Both the position numbers and the translations under genes were made by a program. From positions 1 through 27,315 of the forward strand of contig CAYLZH010000026.1 of the NCBI GenBank assembly GCA_964388245.1: 27,315 nucleotides of DNA. The letters run 5' to 3'. Position 1 is the stretch's first letter. The number at the start of each line of letters is the position of its first letter. Below the pieces are notes generated by a model that worked only from the letters and a program-made list of their open reading frames with translations, made no database searches and had not been told where the DNA came from. Shown here in pieces: positions 1 through 7,755 of the stretch. The stretch is from JAIOYV01 sp964388245 (GTDB lineage Bacteria > Bacteroidota > Bacteroidia > Bacteroidales > M50B96).

Positions 1-39
1 AACCGCATAGAGCCTATGTGGCAGTCGTTTAGGGCTTAA
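1..39 (+). CDS. Possible C-terminal end of an upstream gene (partial)
   Basis: Frame 1 is open from the window edge and reads NRIEPMWQSFRA before a TAA at 37-39. Only 12 residues are visible, so no family can be named. The next gene on this strand starts 29 bases downstream, so an operon would fit. It could equally be chance, because 12 open codons are weak evidence. Confidence 0.22.
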   Translation, partial: NRIEPMWQSFRA

Positions 40-68
40 CTTAATGACATTGCCCTCCAACCTGGGAT

Positions 69-536
69 ATGCGCGAAAAGGAAATCGACATTCAATTAAC
101 AGGATATACTGACATAAAACATGGGATTGAATTAGGTTCAATGTTGGTGCAGGAGGGAAAAAGTATTGTCGATTCCCCATTGAGTGAACCGTTTGAGATT
201 CATACATCGAAAGAAAACTCAGAACCTTTGATCGACCAGGCCGGGACTTGCCCGGGGATTGCAATAGGTTTTGATACCAACAACAGGTTTTGTGTGTTTG
301 TTGTTTCTGATGAACATAAAAGACCATTAACCCTGGAAAAGAGTGAGATGGCCGGATTACTTGTTGAACACGACCTAAACATAGCTGCAGGTTTTGCATC
401 CGATTGGCATGGAAGCATGATAGTGAACGATGAAATACACGTGGATTCCGGCAGGATTGAAGAAGGCAATGCAGATAAAACCACTCCGGTATCGTGTGGT
501 GTAATGGTGTATTTCGATTCAAAGTCCGAAAGTTAA
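69..536 (+). CDS. Small protein resembling the C-terminal part of a phosphodiester glycosidase (NAGPA-like) domain
   Basis: A 155-residue protein without signal peptide or membrane segment. The ATG at 69 is the only sensible start, since in-frame stops lie at 42-47. Residues 60-80 (GTCPGIAIGFDTNNRFCVFV) and 88-123 follow the order of the phosphodiester glycosidase family: a beta-strand pair with AIG, a 'LTL..E.A.LL' helix, then a D-x-x-G-S segment followed by a 'MIVND' strand and a final 'VMVYF' strand. The family normally has a glycine-rich DGGGS at this point; here it is DWHGS (112-116), and the N-terminal NGGFF-type segment is missing. The match is by eye only. It may be a diverged or truncated relative, or a genuinely different small protein. 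It converges on the radical SAM gene and overlaps it by four bases at the stop codons. Confidence 0.6.
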   Translation: MREKEIDIQLTGYTDIKHGIELGSMLVQEGKSIVDSPLSEPFEIHTSKENSEPLIDQAGTCPGIAIGFDTNNRFCVFVVSDEHKRPLTLEKSEMAGLLVEHDLNIAAGFASDWHGSMIVNDEIHVDSGRIEEGNADKTTPVSCGVMVYFDSKSES

Positions 537-1474
537 TCAAAAGGATTTTTTGCTAAAAAATCCGGGTTGTAATAATCAGAGCTATCCAGTTCCTGTACCC
601 ATCCTTTACTAAATCCCAGGTCATAGAAATGTTCTACAACCTGTTGGTATTCATATGCATGGAGTTTTCTGCCTAATTTCGCATGGTTTGAAACACCTGG
701 CATCGGGTTATATTGCGACATAAGCGAAATATGTATATTGACAGATAGCTCATTCGCAATGAAATCAAGGACCCGAATGCTGTTGTCAACATTGCCGGGC
801 AAAACAAGGTGCCTGATTATTAGCCCGTGCTCAGCTTTTCCATTCTCATCGGTTGCAAGGTATGATCCTTTCTGTCGGTACATTTCTTTTAATGCGGCCT
901 TTGCAATTTCAGGATAGTTTCCGGCATCGGAGTATTCTTTTGCGATTCCGGATTCCATATATTTAAAATCGGGCAGATATATATCTATGATATCTTCAAG
1001 GCCCCGTAAACTCTCAACCGTATCGTAGCCGTTGGTATTGTAAACAACCCGGGAGAATCGTCCCGATAAATGAAGTTTGGCCACAACAGCTTTTAGCTGA
1101 GGGATAAAATGAGAGGGTGATACAAATCCTAAAAGATTGGTTCCCCAGTCAAGAATTTCCTTAATGCTCGCAACAATCTCATCTATATTAAGAATTTCTT
1201 CGTGTAAACAATTCATTCTTGAACTAATCTGATAATTCTGGCAGTATCGGCATGATAGGTTGCAACGCGAAAAAAACACATTACAAATTCCATCGCTTCC
1301 ACTTAATACCGGTTCTTCACCATAGTGTAGCCCGACTGATGAAACATGGCAGGCAGCACTGCTTTTGCAATAACCCAGGTTTCCACTTATCCGGTCTGCA
1401 TTGCACATGCGTGGACAAAGCCTGCAATTTTGTAATCCTTCATGGTTAATATTATTAATCCCTGGTCCTTGCAT
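533..1474 (-). CDS. PflX-like radical SAM protein (COG1313 type)
   Basis: A 313-residue radical SAM enzyme. The Fe4S4-binding motif CNLSCRYC lies at residues 71-78 (C71-x3-C75-x2-C78), followed by QNYQIS. An N-terminal cysteine set (C17, C20, C24, C36; 'CRLCPRMC...GYC') and the 'HYGEEP.LSG' segment (50-59) are hallmarks of the PflX-like group, annotated as putative pyruvate formate-lyase activating enzymes. The substrate of this group is not established, and no pyruvate formate-lyase gene is near, so an activating role for PFL is not supported here. Start is the ATG at 1472-1474, 16 codons before the first conserved cysteine. The length is usual for the family. The protein should be cytoplasmic and oxygen-sensitive. 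The gene is divergent from the hybrid histidine kinase gene, with 231 bases between them. Confidence 0.9.
   Translation of the reverse strand: MQGPGINNINHEGLQNCRLCPRMCNADRISGNLGYCKSSAACHVSSVGLHYGEEPVLSGSDGICNVFFSRCNLSCRYCQNYQISSRMNCLHEEILNIDEIVASIKEILDWGTNLLGFVSPSHFIPQLKAVVAKLHLSGRFSRVVYNTNGYDTVESLRGLEDIIDIYLPDFKYMESGIAKEYSDAGNYPEIAKAALKEMYRQKGSYLATDENGKAEHGLIIRHLVLPGNVDNSIRVLDFIANELSVNIHISLMSQYNPMPGVSNHAKLGRKLHAYEYQQVVEHFYDLGFSKGWVQELDSSDYYNPDFLAKNPFD
543..563. terminator. AT-rich inverted repeat at convergent gene ends
   Basis: A perfect 9-bp inverted repeat (GGATTTTTT / AAAAAATCC) with a 3-base loop sits just inside the 3' end of the radical SAM gene and seven bases after the stop of the preceding plus-strand gene. 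Being symmetrical, it could serve as a bidirectional terminator. The stem is weak (two G-C pairs plus A-T), and it also encodes residues of the radical SAM protein, so it may be coincidental. Confidence 0.3.
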
Positions 1475-1524
1475 TTCAGATTTTAGAATTATTCAAACTA
1501 AGCGATAAAATTAACTTAAATTGA

Positions 1525-1532
1525 TATATTTG
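1525..1532 (+). promoter_or_regulatory. Candidate Bacteroidota -7 element (TATATTTG)
   Basis: TATATTTG fits the Bacteroidota -7 consensus TAnnTTTG. It lies 173 bases upstream of the kinase start, in the 231-base gap between two divergent genes. No good TTTG -33 element is seen at the usual distance, so this is a weak call. Confidence 0.3.
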
Positions 1533-1705
1533 GCACAACATATTACACTAACTATGTTCGTGGGGCAAATTAATCTCATTCGACAGGCAAAGAAATTTAA
1601 AAGAATTGTAGTAAATTAGTATCAAAATGTTGATTGAGATAATTGAAGAATAAAGTAATTGCCTGACTAAGAAACATACTATTTGCAGAATTAAATAGAA
1701 AGCAG

Positions 1706-4153
1706 ATGGCACAACAGCTAAAAATATTGATAGTTGAAGATATGGCTCAGGATATGGAGCTGATAATCATTCAACTTAAAAAAGAAGGATTCGATTTCAA
1801 ATATAAATGGGCTCAGAATAAGAAAGAGTTTATCACAGAAATACCTGCTTTTTGTCCTGATATAATTTTATCCGACTATTCGATGCCTTCATTTACAGGT
1901 ATGGATGCCCTGGAAATTGCCAGAGAAACAGCTCCGGATACTCCATTTATTATCGTAACCGGTTCGCTAAATGAAGAAATTGCTGTTAGTTGTATTAAGC
2001 ACGGAGCCTGGGATTATGTAATAAAGGAAGCAATAATCCGCCTGGGGCCCGCAATTCGTAATGCTTTAAACCTGAAAGATCAGAAACAAAAGAAACGACA
2101 AGCTCAATCGGAGCTCCTCAGGAGCGAACAATTGTACCGCCTGCTTGCCGGGAATATTAGCGATATGGTAAGCAAAGTAAACCTTGAAGGCGAATTTGAA
2201 TTTGTCTCTCCATCGAGTTTTACACTACTCGGCTATGAACCGGATGAGATATTGGGTAAAAATATATACAGTTTTATCCATGGTGATGAAATTAAATCAG
2301 TAAAGGCAGATATGGCCTTGATTATCAATCAGACGAAACCGGTAATTACACAGTGCCGTTTCAAAAAATCGAATGGAAAGTATGTTTGGGTTGAGATTTC
2401 AAGTAGTGGGTTTTTAAACGATGAACACAAATTTTCGGGCGAAATACTAAGTGTTACAAGAAATATCCAGAAAAGAAAGGAAGAAGAAGCAATCAGGGAT
2501 GCTGTGTTTAATATAGGGCAGGCTGTTGTAAAATCACTTAGTCAAAAAGAACTATTTGCGATAATAAAAACTGAACTCCAGCATATTTTTCCTGACAGTT
2601 ATTTTCACCTTGGATTGTACGATTCCAATAAACAAATTGTTGAGTATCCGTCTGGTACGATGCAACCATCACATGACACACCTAAAACATGCAACAACTG
2701 CATAATAAACTATATTATTCAAAAGAACAAGAGCATAATTTTTTCACAGGAAGAAGTTGATAAACTAATTAAAAATGGAGAAATAAAAGGATGCAACCCT
2801 GAATGCCGGTCATGTATGGGGATTCCATTACATGGTGATGAAAAGGTTACAGGTGGTTTGGTTGTTCGTAATCCTCATAAAAGCAATGTATATTCTGAAA
2901 ACGATCTGCGGTTGTTGGAATTCATTGCAAGCCAGATTGGTTTATCAATCCTTGGGAAGACAAATGAAGAGAAGTTGATTCGTGCGAAAGAGCAAGCCGA
3001 AGAATCCGACAGGTTAAAATCAGCATTTCTTTCCAACATGTCGCATGAGATACGCACTCCCATGAATGCTATTCTGGGTTTTGCCGAACTGCTTTCACAA
3101 TATCCGCTCGATGAGGAACAGATGGATTATATTGCGCGAATTAAGGAAAGCGGCACGATGTTGATTAAATTGATCAATGATATAATTGATTTATCGAAAA
3201 TTGAAGCAGGGCAGCTAAGTGTCGACATTCACACCTTTTCGATTCAGAAACTTTTAGAAGACTTGTTTATCTCATTCGAAAAAGTAAAGAATGAACTAAA
3301 AAAGGCTGATTTAAAATTGGTAATGGCACCAATCGAACAAGACTATTTCATCCAGTCCGATTCGTACCGGCTAAAACAGGTGTTGTCAAACTTTTTATCG
3401 AATGCCATAAAATACACTCCCAAAGGTGTAATTACCATTGGAGCCAAAAAAACCGGAAAAGGAACCATAAGTTTTTATGTTAAGGACACCGGTATTGGAA
3501 TACTACCCGAAAAGTTAAATTCGATTTTTGAAAGGTTCCACAAGATTGATAATACTGATACCATAAGCAGTGGTACCGGTCTGGGATTAGCTATTTGCCG
3601 GAGCCTCGCAGGATATCTCGAAGCAAGTATTAATGTTGAATCGAAGTTTGGAAAAGGTTCGGTGTTTTCAATTGACCTTCCTTTTGTTCAGAGCAAAAGT
3701 GCTAACATTTCCGAATCTCATGACGATCAAATCTTATTCAGTAATTTTAAAAACAAAAGCATTCTGATCGTTGAGGATGATGAGTCAAGTTATTTTTATA
3801 TTGCCTCGGCCCTTAAGAAAACCGGGGCCAGTATAATCTGGGCCATGGATGGCGATCAGGCAATTGACATATGCAAAAAGGATTTTACTATCGATCTTAT
3901 TTTAATGGATATCCGATTGCCAAAGTTAAGCGGATATGCTGCTACCCAAACTATTAAAAGTTTTAGAGCCGAATTGCCAATTATTGCACAAACAGCTTAT
4001 GCCATGCAGGGTGAGAAACAAAAATGCTTTGATGCAGGATGCGATGATTATTTAGCAAAACCAATTTTACCCGACGACCTGATCAGGTTAATCTCAAAAT
4101 ACATAAACAAACCTGATGAAAGTGACAATGATCCTGAAGATCAGAAGGAATAG
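1706..4153 (+). CDS. Cytoplasmic hybrid histidine kinase, REC-PAS-GAF-HisKA-HATPase-REC
   Basis: An 815-residue hybrid sensor kinase with no signal peptide or membrane segment. Domains in order: receiver 1 (about 5-125, phospho-acceptor D57 in 'ILSDYSMP', acidic pair E11/D12), PAS (about 140-255), GAF (about 275-420), HisKA (about 435-505, phospho-acceptor H447 in 'MSHEIRTPMN'), HATPase_c (N box 'NFLSNAIKYTP', G boxes 'DTGIGI' and 'GTGLGLAI'), and receiver 2 (about 690-805, D735 in 'LMDIRLP'; lysine in 'LAKPI'). All catalytic motifs are intact, so it is probably active in a multistep phosphorelay. The GAF domain carries five cysteines in two clusters (C329, C332; C363, C367, C370), which may bind a metal, Fe-S cluster or haem or act as a redox switch; that is inference. 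No cognate regulator gene is adjacent, so it is an orphan kinase. Confidence 0.95.
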   Translation: MAQQLKILIVEDMAQDMELIIIQLKKEGFDFKYKWAQNKKEFITEIPAFCPDIILSDYSMPSFTGMDALEIARETAPDTPFIIVTGSLNEEIAVSCIKHGAWDYVIKEAIIRLGPAIRNALNLKDQKQKKRQAQSELLRSEQLYRLLAGNISDMVSKVNLEGEFEFVSPSSFTLLGYEPDEILGKNIYSFIHGDEIKSVKADMALIINQTKPVITQCRFKKSNGKYVWVEISSSGFLNDEHKFSGEILSVTRNIQKRKEEEAIRDAVFNIGQAVVKSLSQKELFAIIKTELQHIFPDSYFHLGLYDSNKQIVEYPSGTMQPSHDTPKTCNNCIINYIIQKNKSIIFSQEEVDKLIKNGEIKGCNPECRSCMGIPLHGDEKVTGGLVVRNPHKSNVYSENDLRLLEFIASQIGLSILGKTNEEKLIRAKEQAEESDRLKSAFLSNMSHEIRTPMNAILGFAELLSQYPLDEEQMDYIARIKESGTMLIKLINDIIDLSKIEAGQLSVDIHTFSIQKLLEDLFISFEKVKNELKKADLKLVMAPIEQDYFIQSDSYRLKQVLSNFLSNAIKYTPKGVITIGAKKTGKGTISFYVKDTGIGILPEKLNSIFERFHKIDNTDTISSGTGLGLAICRSLAGYLEASINVESKFGKGSVFSIDLPFVQSKSANISESHDDQILFSNFKNKSILIVEDDESSYFYIASALKKTGASIIWAMDGDQAIDICKKDFTIDLILMDIRLPKLSGYAATQTIKSFRAELPIIAQTAYAMQGEKQKCFDAGCDDYLAKPILPDDLIRLISKYINKPDESDNDPEDQKE

Positions 4154-4211
4154 TAAAGATTTTATTCATTAAGGTTTTGAAGGTGTATCCGTTGCATTTC
4201 TCAGACATTAT

Positions 4212-4261
4212 CCACAAAATGCGTTTTTGCTAATACTATATTTTGTGGTTCCTATTTTTTT
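4212..4261 (+). terminator. Hairpin plus T-tract after the hybrid kinase gene
   Basis: A 9-bp inverted repeat CCACAAAAT (4212-4220) / ATTTTGTGG (4240-4248) with a 19-base loop is followed by TTCCTATTTTTTT. It lies between the stop of the kinase (4153) and the stop of the convergent branching enzyme gene (4252). The long loop and the gap before the T-run make it a moderate candidate for a factor-independent terminator on the plus strand. The T-run itself is inside the end of the other gene. Confidence 0.4.
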
Positions 4262-6279
4262 CTGAAAACCTGAACAGTACGGTTTGTATTGTAGATTTTA
4301 AGTCTGTTGATGTTTTCCTCTTCGTTAAAAACAGAGTGGTATACTTTTGATTCGTCGATACGTGCAAAGCCGCCAAAAGCACGATTATCGGAATTTAAAA
4401 CTATTTCGTAGCATCCTGCTTCGGGAACATAAAACTCATAATCGGGAACCGACATATTAATGTGAAAATTAAATACAAAAATCAAATCGCCACGCTTAAA
4501 GGCAACTGTTTTATGCCAGTCGTCGCTGATCAATAGTTGGGGATAATCCGACGATAATATTCCGAAATGGCTGATCAGGTTCAGCATTGCCTGGTCCCAC
4601 TTGCCCATGTACTGATATTTGAGTTGAACACTTTCGACCAGCGACCATTGCCTGCGGGCATAATAATAGCTCCAGTTGTTGCCCTCGCGCGGAAAATCGA
4701 TCCATTCAGGATGACCGAATTCATTTCCCATAAAATTCAGATAGGCTTCGCCTCCCAATGAGATAGTAAACAAACGGATCATTTTATGAAGAGCCATTCC
4801 ACGGTCGATTACCGGATTTTGGTCGCTGACACGCATATTAAAATACATCTCTTTATCCATTAAACGGAAGGCAATAGTTTTATCACCCACCAGTGCCTGA
4901 TCGTGTGATTCGGAATAAGCAATGGTTTTGGTGTCGAATTTCCGGTCAAGCATCACATAATACATTTCTTCGACATTCCAGGCTTCATCCTTTTTTTCTT
5001 TCAGAATTTTAATCCAGTAGTCAGGGATGCCCATGCCCAAACGATAATCAAAACCGATTCCTCCTTCGTGTATCGGATTGCAAAGTCCAGGCATTCCCGT
5101 AACATCTTCAGCAATAGAAATGGCATTGGATTTTATCTGATGGATCAGTTTATTAGCTAATTGCAGGTATACAATGGCATCGAATTCAACCCCTTTGTTA
5201 AAGTATTTTTCCCGGTCGAAAGGCATATCATATCCGTGATGCCAGTACATTATAGAGCCAACTCCATCGAATCGAAAGCCGTCGAAATGAAATTCGCGCA
5301 TCCAGTATTTCAGGTTCGATAGCAGGAATTGCAACACCTCTGTCTTTCCATAATTAAACAGTTTCGAATCCCATGATGGATGTTCGCCACGCTCGCCGGG
5401 GTGAAAATACTGGTTGTCGCTTCCATCAAACATATTGAGGCCCTCGTTAATATTCTTAACAGTATGTGAATGCACAATGTCCATTATAACTGCGATACCC
5501 ATTTTATGAGCCTGTTTAATCAGCTCCTTTAGTTCCTCGGGAGTTCCAAAGCGCGACGATGGGGCAAAAAAGTTGGACACATGGTAGCCAAACGATCCAT
5601 AGTATGGATGCTCGGCAATGGCCATCAGCTGAATAGCATTGTATCCGGCACTTTTAATCCGGGGAAGAACTTTTTCAGTAAATTCCTTATATGTGCCAAC
5701 ACTTTCGGTTTCCTGGGCCATTCCGATATGGGCTTCGTAGATTAAAAGATCTTTGATTTGCTTTACCTCGAAATTATCACCCTCCCAGTTAAACTTACCA
5801 GGATACCAGATCTGTGCGGAAAAATCTTTAGTGTCTTCATCCTGGACAACCCTCCTGACATAGGCAGGTATTCTGTAGTGGCTGCCGGTATTGGAGTGTA
5901 CCAGGACCTTATATTTACTACCATGTACTAAGCTGCCTTCGTATTCGTTTGCATTGATTTTTATTTCCCAAATGCCATTGCCAATTCGTTTTAATGGATG
6001 ACTTGCCGGATCCCAACCGTTGAAATCGCCGCAAAGAAAAAGTGCATTGGCTTTTGGCGCCCATTCGCGATAGATCCAGGTTTTTGTTTTTGAATCGAAA
6101 TTGAAACCGAAATAATTATAGGCATCGGCAAACTTCAATATGCTGCCGTAGTTTGAATCAATTTCCAACAGGCGGTTTTTGTACCTTTCGTAACGCTCAA
6201 ATACCTCATTCGCAACGGGTTCAAGCCAGGTGTCTTTTTTTACAATGGGGAGTTTTTTAACTTTCGTAGAGATCTTCAT
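4252..6279 (-). CDS. glgB: 1,4-alpha-glucan branching enzyme, eukaryote-like GH13_8 type
   Basis: Cuts alpha-1,4-glucan and rejoins the piece by an alpha-1,6 link, making branches in glycogen. Numbering is from the ATG at 6279 (675 residues); the frame also extends eight codons to a TTG at 6303, but the ATG giving MKISTKVKK is the better start. An N-terminal CBM48-like beta-sandwich (about 50-150, 'YREWAPKANALFLCGDFNGW') precedes the GH13 barrel. Conserved regions are present: 'VIMDIVHSHTV', 'GFRFDGVGS' with the nucleophile D338, 'IAEDVTG' with the acid/base E391, and 'SESHDQ' with D460. The C-terminal all-beta domain is complete. The stretches 'PRIKSAGYNAIQLMAIAEH' and 'GFRFDGVGSIMYWHHGYD' resemble eukaryotic GBE1 more than the classical E. 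coli GlgB. No other glycogen genes are adjacent. Confidence 0.96.
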   Translation of the reverse strand: MKISTKVKKLPIVKKDTWLEPVANEVFERYERYKNRLLEIDSNYGSILKFADAYNYFGFNFDSKTKTWIYREWAPKANALFLCGDFNGWDPASHPLKRIGNGIWEIKINANEYEGSLVHGSKYKVLVHSNTGSHYRIPAYVRRVVQDEDTKDFSAQIWYPGKFNWEGDNFEVKQIKDLLIYEAHIGMAQETESVGTYKEFTEKVLPRIKSAGYNAIQLMAIAEHPYYGSFGYHVSNFFAPSSRFGTPEELKELIKQAHKMGIAVIMDIVHSHTVKNINEGLNMFDGSDNQYFHPGERGEHPSWDSKLFNYGKTEVLQFLLSNLKYWMREFHFDGFRFDGVGSIMYWHHGYDMPFDREKYFNKGVEFDAIVYLQLANKLIHQIKSNAISIAEDVTGMPGLCNPIHEGGIGFDYRLGMGIPDYWIKILKEKKDEAWNVEEMYYVMLDRKFDTKTIAYSESHDQALVGDKTIAFRLMDKEMYFNMRVSDQNPVIDRGMALHKMIRLFTISLGGEAYLNFMGNEFGHPEWIDFPREGNNWSYYYARRQWSLVESVQLKYQYMGKWDQAMLNLISHFGILSSDYPQLLISDDWHKTVAFKRGDLIFVFNFHINMSVPDYEFYVPEAGCYEIVLNSDNRAFGGFARIDESKVYHSVFNEEENINRLKIYNTNRTVQVFRKK

Positions 6280-6490
6280 ATTGAAATAAAAATGAATCGG
6301 CAATGATAGTAAAAATTAGGTGAATTTGAGATTTGGGAAAAATGTTGGGGGTATCATAAAAATCACTGAATAATCGATGTGGAATATTTATTATTGCTTA
6401 AGCCAGTAAGCTTGATTCGCTTTTTCTTAATACACCCTGAAATTTAACTCAGACAATTCTATTAGTTTTACCGATTTATTGACCTAAACC

Positions 6491-7372
6491 ATGATGAACT
6501 ACATTGGACCGGTAGTAATTGGAGGAATTGGTGGAAGCGGCACCAGGGTGGCTGCATCAATATTGCAAGCTCTTAATATATTTATTGGTGCTGATGTGAT
6601 TAAAACATTAGACAATATTACCTATACTTTTCTTTTTAAACGTCCGAAATGGTTTTACAGGAATTGTGAGAATAAGCAGGAAATCCGAAAGGGGATAAAT
6701 ATCATGGAGAAGTCCATGACCAATACCAAACCATATTCATTTCAAGAAACGATGTTCCTGGCAAACGCGACATATGGTATGGCCACACAAGGACATAACA
6801 TGCAAAAGGACGGAACAGGTTTATGGGCATTTCAGCGGCTAAATCATATCCTTTTTAATAGAAAAAATATCTCAGATCAATATTCTGGCTGGGGATGGAA
6901 AGAAGCAAACTCCCACCTGATCCTTAAAGAATTAGTGGCTTATTTCCCGGGTTTAAAATATATCCATACGGTTCGTCATGGTCTGGATATGGCCTATAGC
7001 AATACGCAACAACAGCTTTTTGTTTGGGGGCCTATGTTTGGAGTGCCAATACCAGATAGCAAGGATAAAATTCCTGAGGCCTCATTCCGGTACTGGGTTG
7101 AGGTTAACCGAAATGCCCTTCGGATGAGAGAAGAATTTGGGCATGAAAGGTTTTATCTGCTGAACTTCGATAAACTGTGCTCAAATCCTGATGTTATGAT
7201 ACCGGAACTTGTTCGGTTTATTGGATTAAACCCGAGTAACAAACAAATTGATAATGCATTAAATATTCCCAAAATACCGGAAACAAAAGACAGGTTCAAA
7301 TTACATAACATCAGCCCGTTCAGGAAAGATGATCTTGAGTTCCTTGAATCGTTGGGGTTTGAATATCACTAA
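6491..7372 (+). CDS. Sulfotransferase-family protein
   Basis: A 293-residue protein with the two signatures of PAPS-dependent sulfotransferases: a P-loop-like 5'-phosphosulfate-binding turn GGIGGSGTR at residues 11-19, right after the first beta strand, and a 3'-phosphate-binding strand and helix 'IHTVRHGLDMAYS' at 158-170 with R162 and S170. Further support comes from 'FYLLNFDKLCSNPDVMIPEL', the late strand-helix pair typical of this fold. There is no signal peptide, so it should be cytoplasmic. The acceptor (glycan, lipid or small molecule) cannot be read from the sequence. Two adjacent ATGs (6491, 6494) could start it. No PAPS-making genes are nearby, and it stands alone between glgB and gatE. 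Its AT-richer composition than gatDE hints at a different history, but this was judged by eye. Confidence 0.85.
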   Translation: MMNYIGPVVIGGIGGSGTRVAASILQALNIFIGADVIKTLDNITYTFLFKRPKWFYRNCENKQEIRKGINIMEKSMTNTKPYSFQETMFLANATYGMATQGHNMQKDGTGLWAFQRLNHILFNRKNISDQYSGWGWKEANSHLILKELVAYFPGLKYIHTVRHGLDMAYSNTQQQLFVWGPMFGVPIPDSKDKIPEASFRYWVEVNRNALRMREEFGHERFYLLNFDKLCSNPDVMIPELVRFIGLNPSNKQIDNALNIPKIPETKDRFKLHNISPFRKDDLEFLESLGFEYH

Positions 7373-7755
7373 GTTGGATGCTCAGCAAATGATCATCAAT
7401 AATAGCTGCTGCATTTTTTAATCATCAAAGTATCTGTTTAATCCGAATAATTCTTGAATTATTACTGTCTCCGACAGCGACTAAGGTTCCCTATGTTTTT
7501 CTTCAAAAAACCAAGTTCATCTAAGCCGGGGTTAACAAGCATTATATTCATAATCTCTAAAAATTTATGAATAAATCGTTTTACAGGCAAAAGATATGAG
7601 ATTGATGGAATTCTATTGATAGCGCTCACTTATGTTTGGCTTTTGCTGATCTTCAATTTTTATGTCTGGTTTGAAAAAGTGTTGTAGAGTATTAGTAATA
7701 TACTTTGAAATATCTTAAAACAGAACTAAATTGCCGACCTTAAAATTTATCTCAA
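7373..7755. other. 383-base intergenic region before gatE
   Basis: AT-rich spacer between the sulfotransferase gene and gatE. Apart from the interrupted small frame described separately, no intact gene or clear hairpin is seen. A near-consensus -7 sequence (ATACTTTG, 7702-7709) lies about 45 bases before the gatE start and may belong to the gatE promoter, but one base departs from TAnnTTTG. Confidence 0.5.
7493..7687 (+). pseudogene. Possible decayed small membrane protein, interrupted by one TGA
   Basis: From the ATG at 7493 the frame reads MFFFKKPSSSKPGLTSIIFI..., meets a TGA at 7568-7570 (codon 26), then continues in the same frame as INRFTGKRYEIDGILLIAL and a hydrophobic stretch (YVWLLLIFNFYVWF) to a TAG at 7685. 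Without the internal stop it would be a 64-residue protein with a C-terminal transmembrane helix. A lysine-rich start and a late hydrophobic helix in one frame are suggestive, but a chance frame in AT-rich DNA is a real alternative. No homologue is recognised. Confidence 0.22.
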
